Source: Epiperipatus broadwayi (taxonomy: Eukaryota; Onychophora; Udeonychophora; Euonychophora; Peripatidae). From it: a stretch of DNA of 64,000 nt. Positions 46,186 to 59,169 of this stretch are shown piece after piece. The stretch lies in the NCBI GenBank assembly GCA_028023455.1, contig JAQFVV010012396.1, positions 6,052,085 through 6,116,084 of the forward strand, given 5' to 3'. The position numbers were made by a program, and so were the translations under genes. Below the pieces are notes generated by a model. The model had not been told where the DNA came from. It saw nothing but the letters and a program-made list of their open reading frames with translations, and searched no databases. Position 1 is the stretch's first letter, and the number at the start of each line of letters is the position of its first letter.

Positions 46186-48999
46186 TCTATAAATAAAATG
46201 TACATTTATTTTTGTTGTTTTTGCTAATATCAGTTCCATGAAATCATTAATTGTGGGAACTAACTACTCCATCAACAAAAAATTGCCATTTCTTTGAAAA
46301 ATTATAAATATCTATTATTTATTTATTTTTTTAATACTTGATCTATAATTAATAAGTTTTTACTTTAGATTTAAATAATATAAAAAACAAGAAGGTTCAT
46401 TATCATTTTAATGACGATTGTAATCATTTGTAAAAGATAAAACCTTAATAAATTTAATGTTCTTAAACTACCTGTTAACATTAAACAATAAAAAAAAAGT
46501 TTTTCTTTATACATAGTGCCCATATAATAAATAATAAGAATAAAAAGTTAATCATTCTCAAATATATTTTTGTCAAAAAATAACAAAAATGCATTTTTGA
46601 TCAAATTTCATTGAAAATGTTTTTTTTATTTTTTATGAATTCTGGAATATGTTTTTTTTTTTTAACCTGTACTGTAGTTAGTAATTTACGTATTCTTTTG
46701 CTTAACTGAAAAATATTTTTTAAGATATGGGGGGGGGGGGGCACCCACGCTCATTTATAACTTGAACTTAAAAACTTTAATCCAAAGATATGTCAGCTAT
46801 TATAAAATTTTATTATAGTTGTTTTTAGAATTGTTTGTAATTTTTATTTTAAAAATTATCTAAAATCTAAGATAAAATTTGCTTTTGTAATTTTATCAAT
46901 TACCTTAAGACCGTTTACCTGATTAACTTTGTGATTATACATTTAAAAATACTATCGATAAATTATCCAAAAAAAATTAAATACACATTTACATTATAAG
47001 TTTTGACTGTAGATAAAATTTGAGTTCACATTAAATAATTTCATTTCCGATTTAACAGAAACAAGATAAACTTTTCTGGGTCCTTTAGTTGTGTTGACAA
47101 GAATTTAGCCAGAGCATTCTATTGCTTCACTTAATACCCATTAGTATAAAAGGTGTTTTGTAATTATTTTAACCAGGAAATCTAAAATTTTATTCTTACT
47201 TTCCAAATTCCCAAATACTTGCATATTATTTTATTCAGGAAATCTTAAAAACGTGTAAATATTTGGATAGGTGATAGGAAATATATGAGAAGATAAGAAT
47301 TGCAATAATTTATAAAAATCATAAACCAAGTATTTTTATTCTTTGGGCAACAACATTTTTTCAGTGCTTTTTTATATATAATTTTATAGATTTAGAATCA
47401 ATCAGTAAATTATCTAAAGCTGGAATATTGTGTTTTGTAAAAGTATTCCTTATTTTATTTGTCACATTTTCGATTTTTTTAAAGAATGACATCTGGATTT
47501 GCTCTAGAATCTCTTATTAATCTGACACTGTTTTTGGAAAAATTTATTGAACTTTTTTGTGGACTAAGCTGTTAGATGTTAAACACTTCTTGAACAATCA
47601 TGTTTCTGATTATAAGGTATAATTTGTATTCATAAAATATAGTGAAGAGGTATTTTTAATTTAGCAAACTTTTTATGTATATTTCATAAATAATATACAT
47701 ATATTTAAAATATCAATAATTATGCGCTTTTAAACGCTCGTTAAAGAAGTTACATTTATTAATAATTTATTTAAAGCTTAGCGCTTTCAAAGCTCCATGG
47801 CTTCATACTCATAGCTGTGTGCTGTTGATAGTGATGAGGGGGAGTATTCAAATTTATGTTAATTAGTTAGATGTTTCAATATTTTATTTAAAATATTGTT
47901 TGAATTAGTTTGTTCAAAATAATTTTAAAAATTTATTTTATCAAAAATAATATTTTTTTTTTAATTAAAAAATATTGCATTATATGTGTTGGAAGACTAA
48001 AAACTTAAAATCATTTAAAATTCAAACCTACCAAGATATATGAAATTTGTTACTTTGTTTTACTATGATCAGAACATTTAAAATTGAAGTCATTTGCTCA
48101 TGTCATGCTCATTTTTATTACATTGGCATTATCACTGTGTTATTATCGTCCTGCAAAATGTTGATCTCATTACGTGACCCTATTATAATTTGCTGATGAT
48201 CTACAAAGGTGGCTATAAGAGAATGTGTAGGCTTTCTTAGATATATACTATACATAGTAATAAATCTAGAAATATAATCTACAGCTGTATTTCAAAACTT
48301 AAATTTAAATATATATGTAAAATAGGACAACAATGTGCAAATAAATTTAAACTAGATTAACCATCATCATTCTTATCGTTGCATATTTGACGCATACAAT
48401 TATGCAATTTCACTTTCATAAATCAGATTTATGAAGTTGATAAACTAATTGACAACTGTGTATTTATAAATATGTGAATAATAAGTCATGACATAATCTT
48501 AGCTTTAAAAGTAGCTCATAAACATGTCATTTAATCCTACAACATTTATATGCCATTATCCTCCCACAAAGTTAATTTCCGATTTGCTCTGTGAGAAACC
48601 TACATCTTTCAGCAAAATATTATCCTCCAAATATGGTATTGTATTGCACAATTATAATCAATTGCAAACACTTCTTATACTAATCTTCTCTTTAAAAATC
48701 AACTTTTGGTGAAACTTTATCATGTTCTCTTCCCATAAACTACTTCTCATAACTTTAACCGGTTGCAAATATTCTTTATATATAAGCAACATTTTAATAA
48801 ATCTCTTGTCTACTATAAACTTGTTTAAAATTTCTTACTATACTTTCTCGTTATATTTATTTATTACCTAGAATACGCACTCTCAAAAATTACAGTTGTA
48901 TGCATTCATATTAATAAAGTTTCTATTTACATTAAATTGATGGTAGTTTTATATCTAGTTAGAATTTCATATGCAATTACTGCAGTTAACCAATAGTAT
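46186..48999. other. AT-rich DNA with one PLE-related motif
   Basis: Very A/T-rich with homopolymers (an 11-G run near 46731). Apart from the motif at 47776-47815 and a short stretch (47845-47870) shared with 43998-44030 next to the 44-kb PLE, nothing is recognisable. Confidence 0.45.
47776..47815 (-). ncRNA. Hammerhead-shaped structured motif, diverged copy
   Basis: On the minus strand: GCT, ATGAGTAT, stem GAAGC with GCTTT around CATGGA, GAAA, palindrome AGCGCT, A, AGC. Relative to the 29.8-kb copy, the stem changes G-C to A-U and its end pair to G-U while staying paired. Flanking sequence resembles the 44-kb PLE family. Confidence 0.5.
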
Positions 49000-49590
49000 T
49001 CTGTCTTATGAATAAGTCCAGAGAGGTCACATCACAAATTTCATCCATTTCTTCATTCCATTCTCTTCTTTGTCCAGCTTTTCAAATCTATGTATTTCTT
49101 CTCATTTCATATCATTTAGAAAGGTTAATCTTTTCTGTCCTTTTTTCTTGTTTCTACTTCCTATTTCTTTCAAAACATCTTTTATTAAACTATTCTTTCT
49201 TAATATGTATCCAATGTTTCCTTTTCTGTCTCTAATTTCCTCCATCAGTCTTCTTTTTTCATTTACTCTTTTCAAGACTTACTCATTTGTTATTCATCCA
49301 ACTAATTTTTTTCATCTATCTCCATGATCACATCTCAAAGGTTTTCCAATTTGTCCCCCCCCCCCCTTTTTTTTTTAACTCCTTGTTTATATTTCACAAC
49401 TATTCAATAATGCATTCCACACAGTATTTAATTAATATTTTCCTTAATTCTCTCTTCAAAAGTCCTTAAATTATTTTCTTTTTCTTATTAAATGCTTTCT
49501 TTGCCAATGTTATTCTTTTTTTAACTTCACTTTTCCATCCTCATTCAACCAACTACCCAAATATCTATATCTATTTATTGGGTGAATTAT
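49000..49590 (-). pseudogene. Decayed non-LTR RT C-terminal region
   Basis: Minus-strand translation, with shifts, gives EVKKRITLAKKAFNKKKK, then WKTFEM, WR.MKKISWMNN, VLKRVNEKRRLMEEI and GYILRKNSLIKDVL. This order matches the conserved tail of LINE RT proteins (the region after the RT where EKISW..HV..EEVL.RV and HILR..CLL.. occur). It is a different family from the RTE copy at 60.5 kb. No endonuclease or RT core remains. Confidence 0.65.
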
Positions 49591-52589
49591 AATATATCTT
49601 GTGGACATACTCATAATAAAAAAAACTTATTTTATTTATTGATGTTCAGTGTATATCAAATTTAATATTTATGTTTTTTAAGATATTACATATTTTATTT
49701 GCATTTTAAATTTTACATATAAAATATTGTTTTAACATAAAAATCTTTTTGATGGCCATTTTAACACTTTCTTAAAACAAATATTCATAAATTTGTTTTA
49801 TTGTTGTACTTATCTCCATTTTTTAAAATTTCTATTGCAACTCTAATATTTGCTCTAAAATACATAATTATTAATTGTATGATTAAAGTAAGATAAATAT
49901 TTTCAAATATATTAATTACCAAACAATATTATAAAACTCTATTCTTTATAGTTTTAACTATAGAAGTCTATCCGTTAATCTTTTTACTTTATTTTTTGAG
50001 GAATATGTTTATATGTGTGTGTGTGTGTTAGTCATCATTTTAATCTATGAACCAAATGCTGGTGATAAAATATTTCAGGCTCTTCTCCTCCTTATTAGAT
50101 TGCTCAACCAATGCTAAGTTGAGAGGTGCTGAAATGTTTTATCAATAGCATTTGGTTCATTGGTTACGATAGAGATTATATATAAAATGAAAATAATGCT
50201 ACATTATATGGTCTCAAATAAATGCTCTAACTTTCAGAAAAATTCTTTATTATCTCCTGAAAAACTCTGTATAATTGATAGCTTTTTCTTTAGAAAAGTG
50301 AATAAAATAATTGCAGGCTTAATTTATTTATTAAATTACAGTTCAGCAGCAAGGAGACTAAGCCTTTTCCCTTCTGTAAGTTTTTCTTAACACAAATCTG
50401 ATCACCTGACTATGCCAGTAAGAATATAGTACCTTCCCAAAAAATAGTGAAATCCCTCTACATGTTACAATAATTTTTTATTTTTACAATCTGCATGTGG
50501 AATACTCATCCGACCACTGAGATTAATATGGGATCTTTACCCTCTATCTTATAATAGTTATATACTCATTTAGTGAACATTTTGGATGGCTGTTTTTTTT
50601 TTTTTTAAATTTTCATTAGATTACATTTCAAAGTAATGAAACAAATAGTCCGAAAAAATGTTGTCTATTCTTTGGGGTATTTTTTATAAAGATTTTAATA
50701 AATAAATAATAGATAATTTTTTTAATATTTTTTGCATTCTTCTGAGACTATATGACATGTTTTTAGATTTGAAAGAAATATTTTTAACATTAAATTTATT
50801 TCATATTATATAAATGTTATTTAAAGAAATAATTTAACATTCTCAAATTTTTTTTATTTCAAAATACTTTCACGTTCACAACTATATGACAAGTTACATT
50901 TTGTTTATGTATGTGAATTAATAGATCAATCACATTTTTAAAAAAAAAATAACTATGTCACTGTTATTAATTTTTTTAAAGAGTGTAACCAAGTGATAAC
51001 CTTTGAGCCTTATTAATGATTATTTGCAATAATACTTGGTCATGGTTAAGATTATTTTAAGAAATTGATGTCAAAAAAAAAATAAGTAAAAACTGATTTG
51101 GTCGTCAATATATTTTGTAACATGCCATCTAATTATATTTTATGGCATTTAGAGTTTTGAATAGAGAAATAACATCAAAATTTAAAGCTGTTTGTTTTAC
51201 TTTAATAGAATTTTAAGGATAAATCAATTTTTATAATATATTTTTAAATATAATAAAAATAACATATTTATAAATTCTTCCAAATAATTCCTTAAAGTTG
51301 ATTGACCACCAAATCAATCCACATCATAGGAATCACTAACAACCAGAGTGAGATAATAATCAATGTTTGATTGAAATGAATTATTGAGAACAAAATATGA
51401 TAGTGCATATTTAAAAAATTCTATCAAAAGATTTTTACATTCAAAAAATTATGTAAAAAATATGCTTAAATTTTACAAAAAAAAAAAAGCCCATTTCAAA
51501 GGCCATATTATTAATATTTTATTGACATTTAGTTCTTTTAACATATGAATAATATCAAAATTTAAAAAATTTTCGATATAATTTACTGAAATTTTAATGA
51601 TAAATCATTACAATATATTTTTATTTTTAAATGTGGTAAAAATAATATTCCTATAAAGCCCTCCAAACAAATTCTAAATGTCTAAATTTCAAAAGTCTGC
51701 TATTAAATGATAAAAAGTACAAATATTTTAATAACCTATCTATTACAGAGAAAAATCCAACCCAATTGCTCTTAAATAAAAACTGTGAAGAAGAATACAG
51801 TATTCATCAGGATTGGTGAATGCTTAGTGGTGGAGATTTAAAAAAAAAATTTTCCTGTTTTATGTCATCTTTAAGAATTGTAAAATAATTATATACTAAT
51901 TGATTTGGGATGGTTGGCTTGTTTAACTGTGGATCTTCTATCTGAAAGAAAATTCCCAAGCTTATTTGGAAGCTGCAAAATTTTAAAATCTTGTCTGAAT
52001 GGATTTGATCCTCATATTGTTTATATGGCAGATGGATTTGTTATTATTATTCTACAAGTCTTCTCTATTAAATGATCCAGTAACTAATATTTTACCAGAA
52101 AACTATTAAATTGGATTATTCTATGAAGTAATTCTAAGTTTTAATTGAAGGATTTTATTAAAACAGAAAAAATATCCTGAGACAAACTGTAAAACAAGTA
52201 AGATAAACAAATGAAATAGAAAGATTTTGGATTGCATATTAAACATTTATCATTTGTCATATAACTATAGAAATATTTATGGTATTATTACAAAAATTAT
52301 AATGTATAGCAAATTACTACTTTATTTTATTATTTACATTTATTTATTTGTATTGCTTTGGTATAAAAAATGTACTGTTTTTAACATGGTTATCTGAAAT
52401 CTTTCATACCAAGAATGTTAAATATACTGAATCTTTTTATAATCAGTGTTAACTTCTATTCCTCATAAATTCCTTCATCAGAAGACAACTTAATTACAAA
52501 GTATGACTATTTAGGTTAATGAGCTTGTATTGAAAATATTATGGTGTTTTCAATTTAAGTCTCATAGTTTTGTAGTTGAGATAAAAGAT
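49591..52589. other. AT-rich DNA with one inverted repeat
   Basis: 50047-50082 and 50127-50162 are inverted copies (GAACCAAATGCT...TAAAA) around a 44-nt spacer. No other structure or gene recognised; 50600-51900 is extremely A/T-rich. Confidence 0.45.
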
Positions 52590-52870
52590 GTCTGCTGGAG
52601 ATCTAGGTGTAGTGCTCTAGAATCCAAGGCTCCTCACTGATGAAGGCCACAAGCCAGAAACTAGTCTGGGGATATTGGATGAATAGGCACTAGATGGGGA
52701 TTTTATGCACAAGCCTTCTGGCATCCATTGATTACTCTGGCTTGCATTGAATGGCAATATGTATAGAGAGTTTTGCCTGTTTTAAAATATGAATACTGCC
52801 AAAAATGGCCACTGAGATTCTAAATTGATTGTTTATAGTATTCATAATTGTAAAAGATAAAGATAATAAA
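52590..52870 (+). repeat. Dispersed repeat with hammerhead-like core
   Basis: Aligns with 3838-4060. Contains the motif below near its 5' end; downstream part (GATATTGGATGAATAGGCAC onward) matches too. No coding frame. Likely a fragment of a PLE terminal region or related ribozyme-bearing retroelement. Confidence 0.65.
52631..52672 (+). ncRNA. Hammerhead-like ribozyme motif, nearly canonical
   Basis: CTGATGA (52637-52643); stem II GGC (52645-52647) with GCC (52653-52655) around CACAA, preceded by an A-A mismatch at the position normally G-C; GAAA (52657-52660); minimal stem III in the self-complementary ACTAGT (52660-52665); C52666 at the cleavage site. Stem I TCCTCA (52631-52636) pairs with TGGGGA (52667-52672), all six positions, one G-U. 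The mismatch next to the core should weaken activity. Confidence 0.65.
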
Positions 52871-52959
52871 TTTGATTTTTTGGCTGAATTTTTTTGGCAC
52901 ATTAAATAGTAATACGGGATTGAAGAGCCTTATGGTGTAACAGTTAATGCATGCACTTA

Positions 52960-53640
52960 ATTTACTCATTTTCCAACAATATTCTTTTATTCTGCTATAA
53001 GTTTGTCTACTTTTTTTAAATAATTTTATCTTCTTTTATTCTGTCTTTAACAATTCTCTTAGATTTATCTGTTTCACAGGTTACTTTTTAAAGAACTTAT
53101 ATTTTTCTATTTTCCTTGCCATTAATTTTATTTATTATTTCATTACAAATTCAAAACGTTTTTGTTCTCTTATTTTTTTTTGATAATCTTCCACTTTTAC
53201 TGCAGTATTTTTTTAATTTTCCTTAATAATTCTCTACTTTTATTTGACTTTTCTTGTCAATTCATCTATTATTATTTATGCTTTTTTTAAATTCAAGTTT
53301 ATATATTGTTTTATAATATTCACTTTTAATTTATTAGTATCTTACTTCTTTTTTTTCAGCTCACTTCTGATTTTTGTAAAAAATAATCTCAACTCTACCT
53401 TCATTAAATTATGATCTTTATATCACTACCAGGTTGTAGCATACACTGTTAGTGCTATTTCTAAATATCTATTCTTTATCAAAAGATAATCTAATTAAAA
53501 TTTATTTTTATTATCTGGGCCTTTTCTTCTTAAATCCTTTTTTAAAAAATTTGTTCTTTATTACCATGCTAATATTTCATCCTTACCATTTTTATCTATA
53601 ATCTATAATTTCTTACCACTTAATCAGAAAAAAAATTCTA
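52960..53640 (-). pseudogene. Decayed RTE-type endonuclease fragment
   Basis: The minus strand, with several stops, gives GPDNKNK followed by DYLLIKNRYLEIALTVYATTW and DHNLMKVELRLFFTKIRSELKK. This is the end of an APE-type endonuclease of the RTE group (the Q/N-IDYIL..KR and SDH.LV..K.R motifs), followed by a Lys-rich linker. RT is absent or unrecognisable. It may belong to the same family as the copy at 60.5-62.8 kb. Confidence 0.55.
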
Positions 53641-56600
53641 TTTTCATATTAGAATAGATAAATTTTAGCATGGTTTTTTGCTTCATTTAACATCAGAGAA
53701 AGCTAAATACTTATTATATAACAAATTAAAGAAAGCATGTTTTATTCATTGATATCATGACAACCACTATATTGATATCTGTCAGTTCAACTATTCCCTA
53801 TTCCAAAAAAAAAAAAAAAAAACGTCAATAAATGAAAGTTTTAATATTTTAGTTTATATTTAAACTACTTGCTGTATGTACATAACATTATAATAATCAA
53901 CTTAATGTCACTTAGATATTGTATCTTTTGCATTTTATCATTATTAGTTATCTTTATATTTGCCAAAAATATGTGTATATATTTAATTTTATTATATATA
54001 TAATTAAATTACTTAAATGCATTATCTTTTCACTAACTTATAATATTAAAAAATTTACTCTTATTGTATTGCTATATTTTTTTTAAATCTGACACTAAGG
54101 ATGTTGAGGAAGGAAGAGAAATCATTGCTAAATTAAGATGAAAGAAAATTGTTTCTTTTTTAAAAAAATTCTTACTTAATCATTGTTTTCAATATTTTTA
54201 TTTTTTTATTTTTTTTTTGCAAAAAATCTATTTAGCTAGCTAATAAATAAAAAATAAATAAATTTTTAACAAACTTTTACATACAGAAAGGAAAGAATAT
54301 ATCTAAAAAAAAATTGGATTTTAATTACAATAGCATTCTCTGCTTTGATTAATTATTAAGAATGTAAACACTTTATTAATTTTAAATTATAACATAGATA
54401 TATGTTAAGGTATCTGTATTTGTATATATGAGTGTGTGTATTTTATAGGTTTTTATTTATGTAAGATTTTGATAGTCCCACTATGCAGAATTGTAAATGA
54501 AGTGTCATCGATTATCTGCTAATTCATACCATTTTCTAGAGGATCTTGGAACAAAATATAATGGATGCAAGGATTTCACTATACATAAATGATGTTTTTG
54601 TTTCTATCTTGCTTTTTTTAATTAATTTATGATGGGAATCAAACTATTATTAAATTTATTATATATATAGCTTTAAATTTATTTTATATCTGTTAACATT
54701 GTAAAAATATTTGTTACTTTTTGTTTATTAATAGAGTATGACATTGAAGGATTATGTATAAAAAAAAATTTCAAAAAGTAAGAGTAATATGTGTTGAAAA
54801 AGCAATACAACCTTTAGTATTCTGTCATTTAAGAAGCACAGCATATAAAATTTATCTTTTTGTTATTGTTTCTAAAATACTTCTATGGTATTGTTCATTT
54901 CAGCACAACCATCTTGTCTCCTAATATCCTATAACAGAAAGTCTTTTCCTTATCATCATTGACAATAAATTTACTGTCTTAGGCTTGATTTCCAATTTCT
55001 GTCTATTTTTATACAATGCACTTTTTAATTCCAAAAAACTTTAGACGTACAGTCATAAATAACAGATGTGCTCAATTGTGTGGATGTATATTTCTACTAG
55101 CTTAGTTTTTTGTTTGTTTGTTTGTTTGTTTGCTTGCTTGCTCTTTTTAATAACCTTGTTGGTATTTACAATCTCAATTTTATAATCAAAATCTAATGGT
55201 ATCCTATTTTTTAATATATTTTAAATCAGTTTCTCTCTTAAAGATTTAATGTTCTTCTTATTAAATATATTCATATAATAAATTTACATAGACCTAAGAA
55301 ATTATCTAATATGGTAGTAAAATGCTTAAAGAAAAATAAAAAAAATATTACATATTAATAATTAGAAAAAATAATAAATTTTAAATATATAAACTTAAAT
55401 ATAATATTGCATTTAATTACAAAACAAAAAAAATGAATAGTTTCTACCAAAAAAAAAAAACTGAACAAACATTTTTAGAGAACTAATTAGATATTTGAGA
55501 TGATAAAATTGTATATGTTCTTTAAAAACTGAAAGAATATTTTTCATTTTAATTACTATTCTTTAAAGTCAGCCAACATTATTTGTAAAATAGACAAATA
55601 ATGATTCTGTAATAAACTAATATACCACAAATTATTAGTAAAAATTACAAAATATATAATAATAATCAAATGATTTATTACTGGAAAATTTGTAAAAAAA
55701 TTTGATCAGAAGTGATAGAACCAGGAATCTTGAATTCTAATCTCCATTCTACTGCTGCTTTATATACATAGGGTATATGTTTTAATGAATTGGTTAAAAT
55801 GATAATAAAGGCAAAAAAAGCAAACATACCAATTTGATTATAGTTAACTGATTCTTCATCCTAAAAGTTTGATTGTTATAATTACTGAAATCTGATAAGT
55901 CAAAATATTAATGATATTTAATACTTTCATCGTTTCAAATATACAAAAAATTATTCCTATGCATCCATTAAACTATAATAATAATCATAAATACTTAATT
56001 AAATCTGCAGCATATTAATTTTTTTTAAAAATGTCATTCTTTTTATAAAAAAAAAAACCAGTTGAAATATTCACAAGTAAATAATAAATTGTAGTTATTA
56101 ATGTTTAACATTGAGTTTACTAACATGTTGTATGTATAATACACACACACACACGTGTAAGTTTACATATATATGTATTAGCTCATAAAATTTTATATAA
56201 TGAAAGTATTAGTCACCTTGCAATAAATTTAATAAACCATTTATTTATGTCAAATAAATTGTATGCAGCAACACAGCACCCTCACATCATAGATGTGCTA
56301 TTGATTGTAGTTTAATATTTATTTGATAGAACTAAATATAGTGTTAATGTAACTTAAGTTAATAGTTCTTATTATAGAAAAATAGACTTGGATATTGGAG
56401 ATACAATGCAGAATCCATTATGTTATTTATTAATGTGTTTAACAAATTGAAAAATATTTTGTCATAACGATTGTGATTTGCTCATCTTTTAGTATATGCT
56501 TACAAGAGCTTTTCTCTTCACTTTAATCCAGAGTCTTTTTTTGTACATTTAAATTACTAATGGTTATTTGATGTTAGTGCTATTATATTCATATCCCCAG

Positions 56601-58014
56601 ATCAATTTCAGACTTTTGTTTTCATTACTGAGGACTTGCAATTCAAAGTTAGAACTAATAGACATATGCATTTGCAGCTACTTTCAACTCCAAAGCAGTA
56701 TGATGTAAGTTTGATTTACCAATATACACCTAAGAGTAATCATAGCTTTCTGGCTTTTTCCTTTAACAGTGAGGATTTAGGATGCAAAACTGAAACTAAT
56801 ATGTTATGCATCTAGCAGCAATCTTAAGCGTAGTTCTTTTATACTATTAAATTAATAGCCTGCAATTCAAAACCTCACTTTCGTAGTTATGTAATAGATC
56901 TCCAGTTCAACAAACTAAATATTTTAATGACATCACTTTTGTGCTAAATGTAGACTGCTATGTTTTGATTAGGATTCTTTATACTAACAAAACATAATAT
57001 GACTTTCTCAACTTATTCTTAATATATGATTTCAAAAAAAAATGTCTTCACCTATTCCAGATTCAAAAACGAGAAGGGCCTACGGATAGCATAAAATTGA
57101 TGTGACTAAAATATAGTTACTAATCTGATGATAGATCTATAATTTATACAAGCAAGTTGACTTGGATTCAAAACATTAAAATATTTTGAATTTCAAATTA
57201 GTAGTTTAATCAAAGATGGCTTCTAAATGAATCTTAAATCAAAAATTCACCTAAGAATATAAAAATAATAATTCTACCATCTAGTGTCCACTGTCTACTA
57301 AAAACATTAGTAGATGAATCTAGACTAAGATGGAGAGAACTGTTCTTGGGTGCATAACTATCACAATTCAAATGTTTATGTAAAACTTATTGTACCAAAT
57401 TTATTAAAACATTGGTCCATCATCAGTTTGATATAAAAGCACTGAAAAAATTTCATTTAAGAAAGCTCCATAATATTTTGAAAATATGATGACAATATGA
57501 AAAAGCCAATCATTATATCCTACAATTTTATAGATGTGATGATTTTGAATCTGTTATTCATAATGGCACATTTTGACGAATAGTAAGAGGTTTCTTTACA
57601 AAGAATTTTATGATTAGCTTGAGTGTGGGTTCATAGGAAAAAGTAAACCTCATTTGCATTAAGATTATTATCTTAACGATAATTCAAGGAGGTTCAATAT
57701 TAATTGCTTTTGTGGAGAAATATAGCTGGAGAAGGGGGGACAGGGTAGGATATAATGGAGAATTTCATTGGATAAATTATTAAAGATAAAAAGAAAAGTT
57801 ACTGCAAAAGAAATTAAAAGACAGCATCTTAAGATAACAAATAAACTTCTTTATATCTTCATATTATATGTGGAAGTATTTGTGTTTCATGGATCGATTT
57901 GTGTCATCATCATTCTGTTTTTTTTATCTTTTTATTGTAGAGGTAGAATAGCTTTTATCATAGTAGCTACTAATGATTAATAGTTAACTTCTGTTTCATT
58001 ACATTATTTATATA
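53641..58014. other. AT-rich DNA, simple repeats only
   Basis: Contains a short (GTTT)n near 55109-55140 and (AC)n near 56140, plus many A and T homopolymers. No gene, RNA gene or long repeat recognised on either strand. Confidence 0.45.
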
Positions 58015-58016
58015 TA

Positions 58017-59167
58017 CACCTGGGTCTCGTTTTACGCGATAGATAGGTTCCTCAGAAAACACGCTCAAACGAAATCGCGCAAAAATAGACGTAACTTACC
58101 TTGAAAAAGGGGGGATATGGAGTGTGATTTTTTAAAAATCGCATAAGAGCAAAGCAATTACTTTAAAATTCGCGCAAAAAAAAAAAAGGAAATAAAATAC
58201 GACTAATAAAAAATTTCAAATTTGAAAAAAATTGATACAAGACAAACTTTTTTAACTATAATATTTAATTTTATTCAAAACAATATGTATTTTTATGCAT
58301 ACATTTTTTTATACACGTTTTAATTACTATTTGCCGATAAACAGGTTCATTTGCAAACTGGTAAAAAATCAGATTCTTCATAAGTAGAAATACAACTAGC
58401 ACCAACTTTACTCTCATGTTGTGTTAATGGTTTTCTGGTGACAACGTAATTAATCTTTGAGATGATGATTTTATTAATTGTTTATGAACGCAATATCCAG
58501 ACATACAACCATTTAGCTCTCGTTGGAATTTAAGAGCATGTTCGTGATTAGTGTCATTAATAAGAAAATAATTTGCCAACTGATTAGAAAGTTGAAGACT
58601 TTCTCGAATCATTTTTGCAGTGAAAGGAACAGGTTCCACTTCTGTTTCATTATCTTTTTCTACATTTTCTTCTGTATCTAAACTTTTATTTTTGTCTTTA
58701 ATTTTTTAATTTTCAATTCCGTTTAAAAATCAAATTTCGTTTCACTGCTATTACTCATCTTTTAAAAATAAACTTGCGGACACTAAATGATTAATAATTG
58801 ATTACGTTCTTTTTTAAAAAGCAAAAACAGAATGTGATTTAAAATGCAAAATTAACACGCACAATGTTTGAACAAATTTACATTATAATCTTGTAAAATT
58901 TAATGTGTGTATACATAAAATGTGGAAATCATGATTTTAATTTCATTATTGCATAAAATCTTACTATTATAAAGCACTGAAAATATTGAAATTACTAAGA
59001 TGAAAGTCGAATTCCAATAATGTGCTATTACTTTCAATATGACGTAAGTGCACAAAATTTATTATTTAAAGTAATAGCGCATTATCGGAGTTCGACTTCC
59101 GAAGAAACATGAATCGCGTAACTTCAAAATCGCGTTAAATAAATCCGCGTAAAAAGAGACCCAGGTA
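58017..59167 (-). mobile_element. Tigger/pogo-like DNA transposon, deletion derivative
   Basis: Flanked by TA (58015-58016 and 59168-59169) with inverted termini: CACCTGGGTCTCGTTTTACG at the left and the complement of TACCTGGGTCTCTTTTTACG at the right. Subterminal CGCG-containing motifs repeat at both ends, as in Tigger-type elements. The internal region holds only a transposase start and tail. A 29-bp inverted repeat lies inside (59006-59034 and 59068-59096). At 1151 bp it is too short to encode a full transposase. Confidence 0.75.
58424..58757 (-). pseudogene. Transposase remnant (start region joined to C-terminal tail)
   Basis: On the minus strand an ATG near 58757 opens MSNSSETKFDF and stops; a second open stretch (58639-58424) encodes a tail with FTAKMIRESLQLSNQLANYF and ALKFQRELNGC, in the style of the C-terminal region after the DDE domain in pogo/Tigger transposases. 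The DNA-binding and catalytic domains are absent, so this is an internal deletion product. The same tail occurs, more degraded, split between 26660-26837 and 30112-30200. Confidence 0.6.
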
Positions 59168-59169
59168 TA

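Noticed and set aside
49008-49469. Plus-strand hydrophobic frames suggesting membrane proteins
   Set aside because: They are antisense shadows of a decayed LINE RT C-terminal region on the minus strand.
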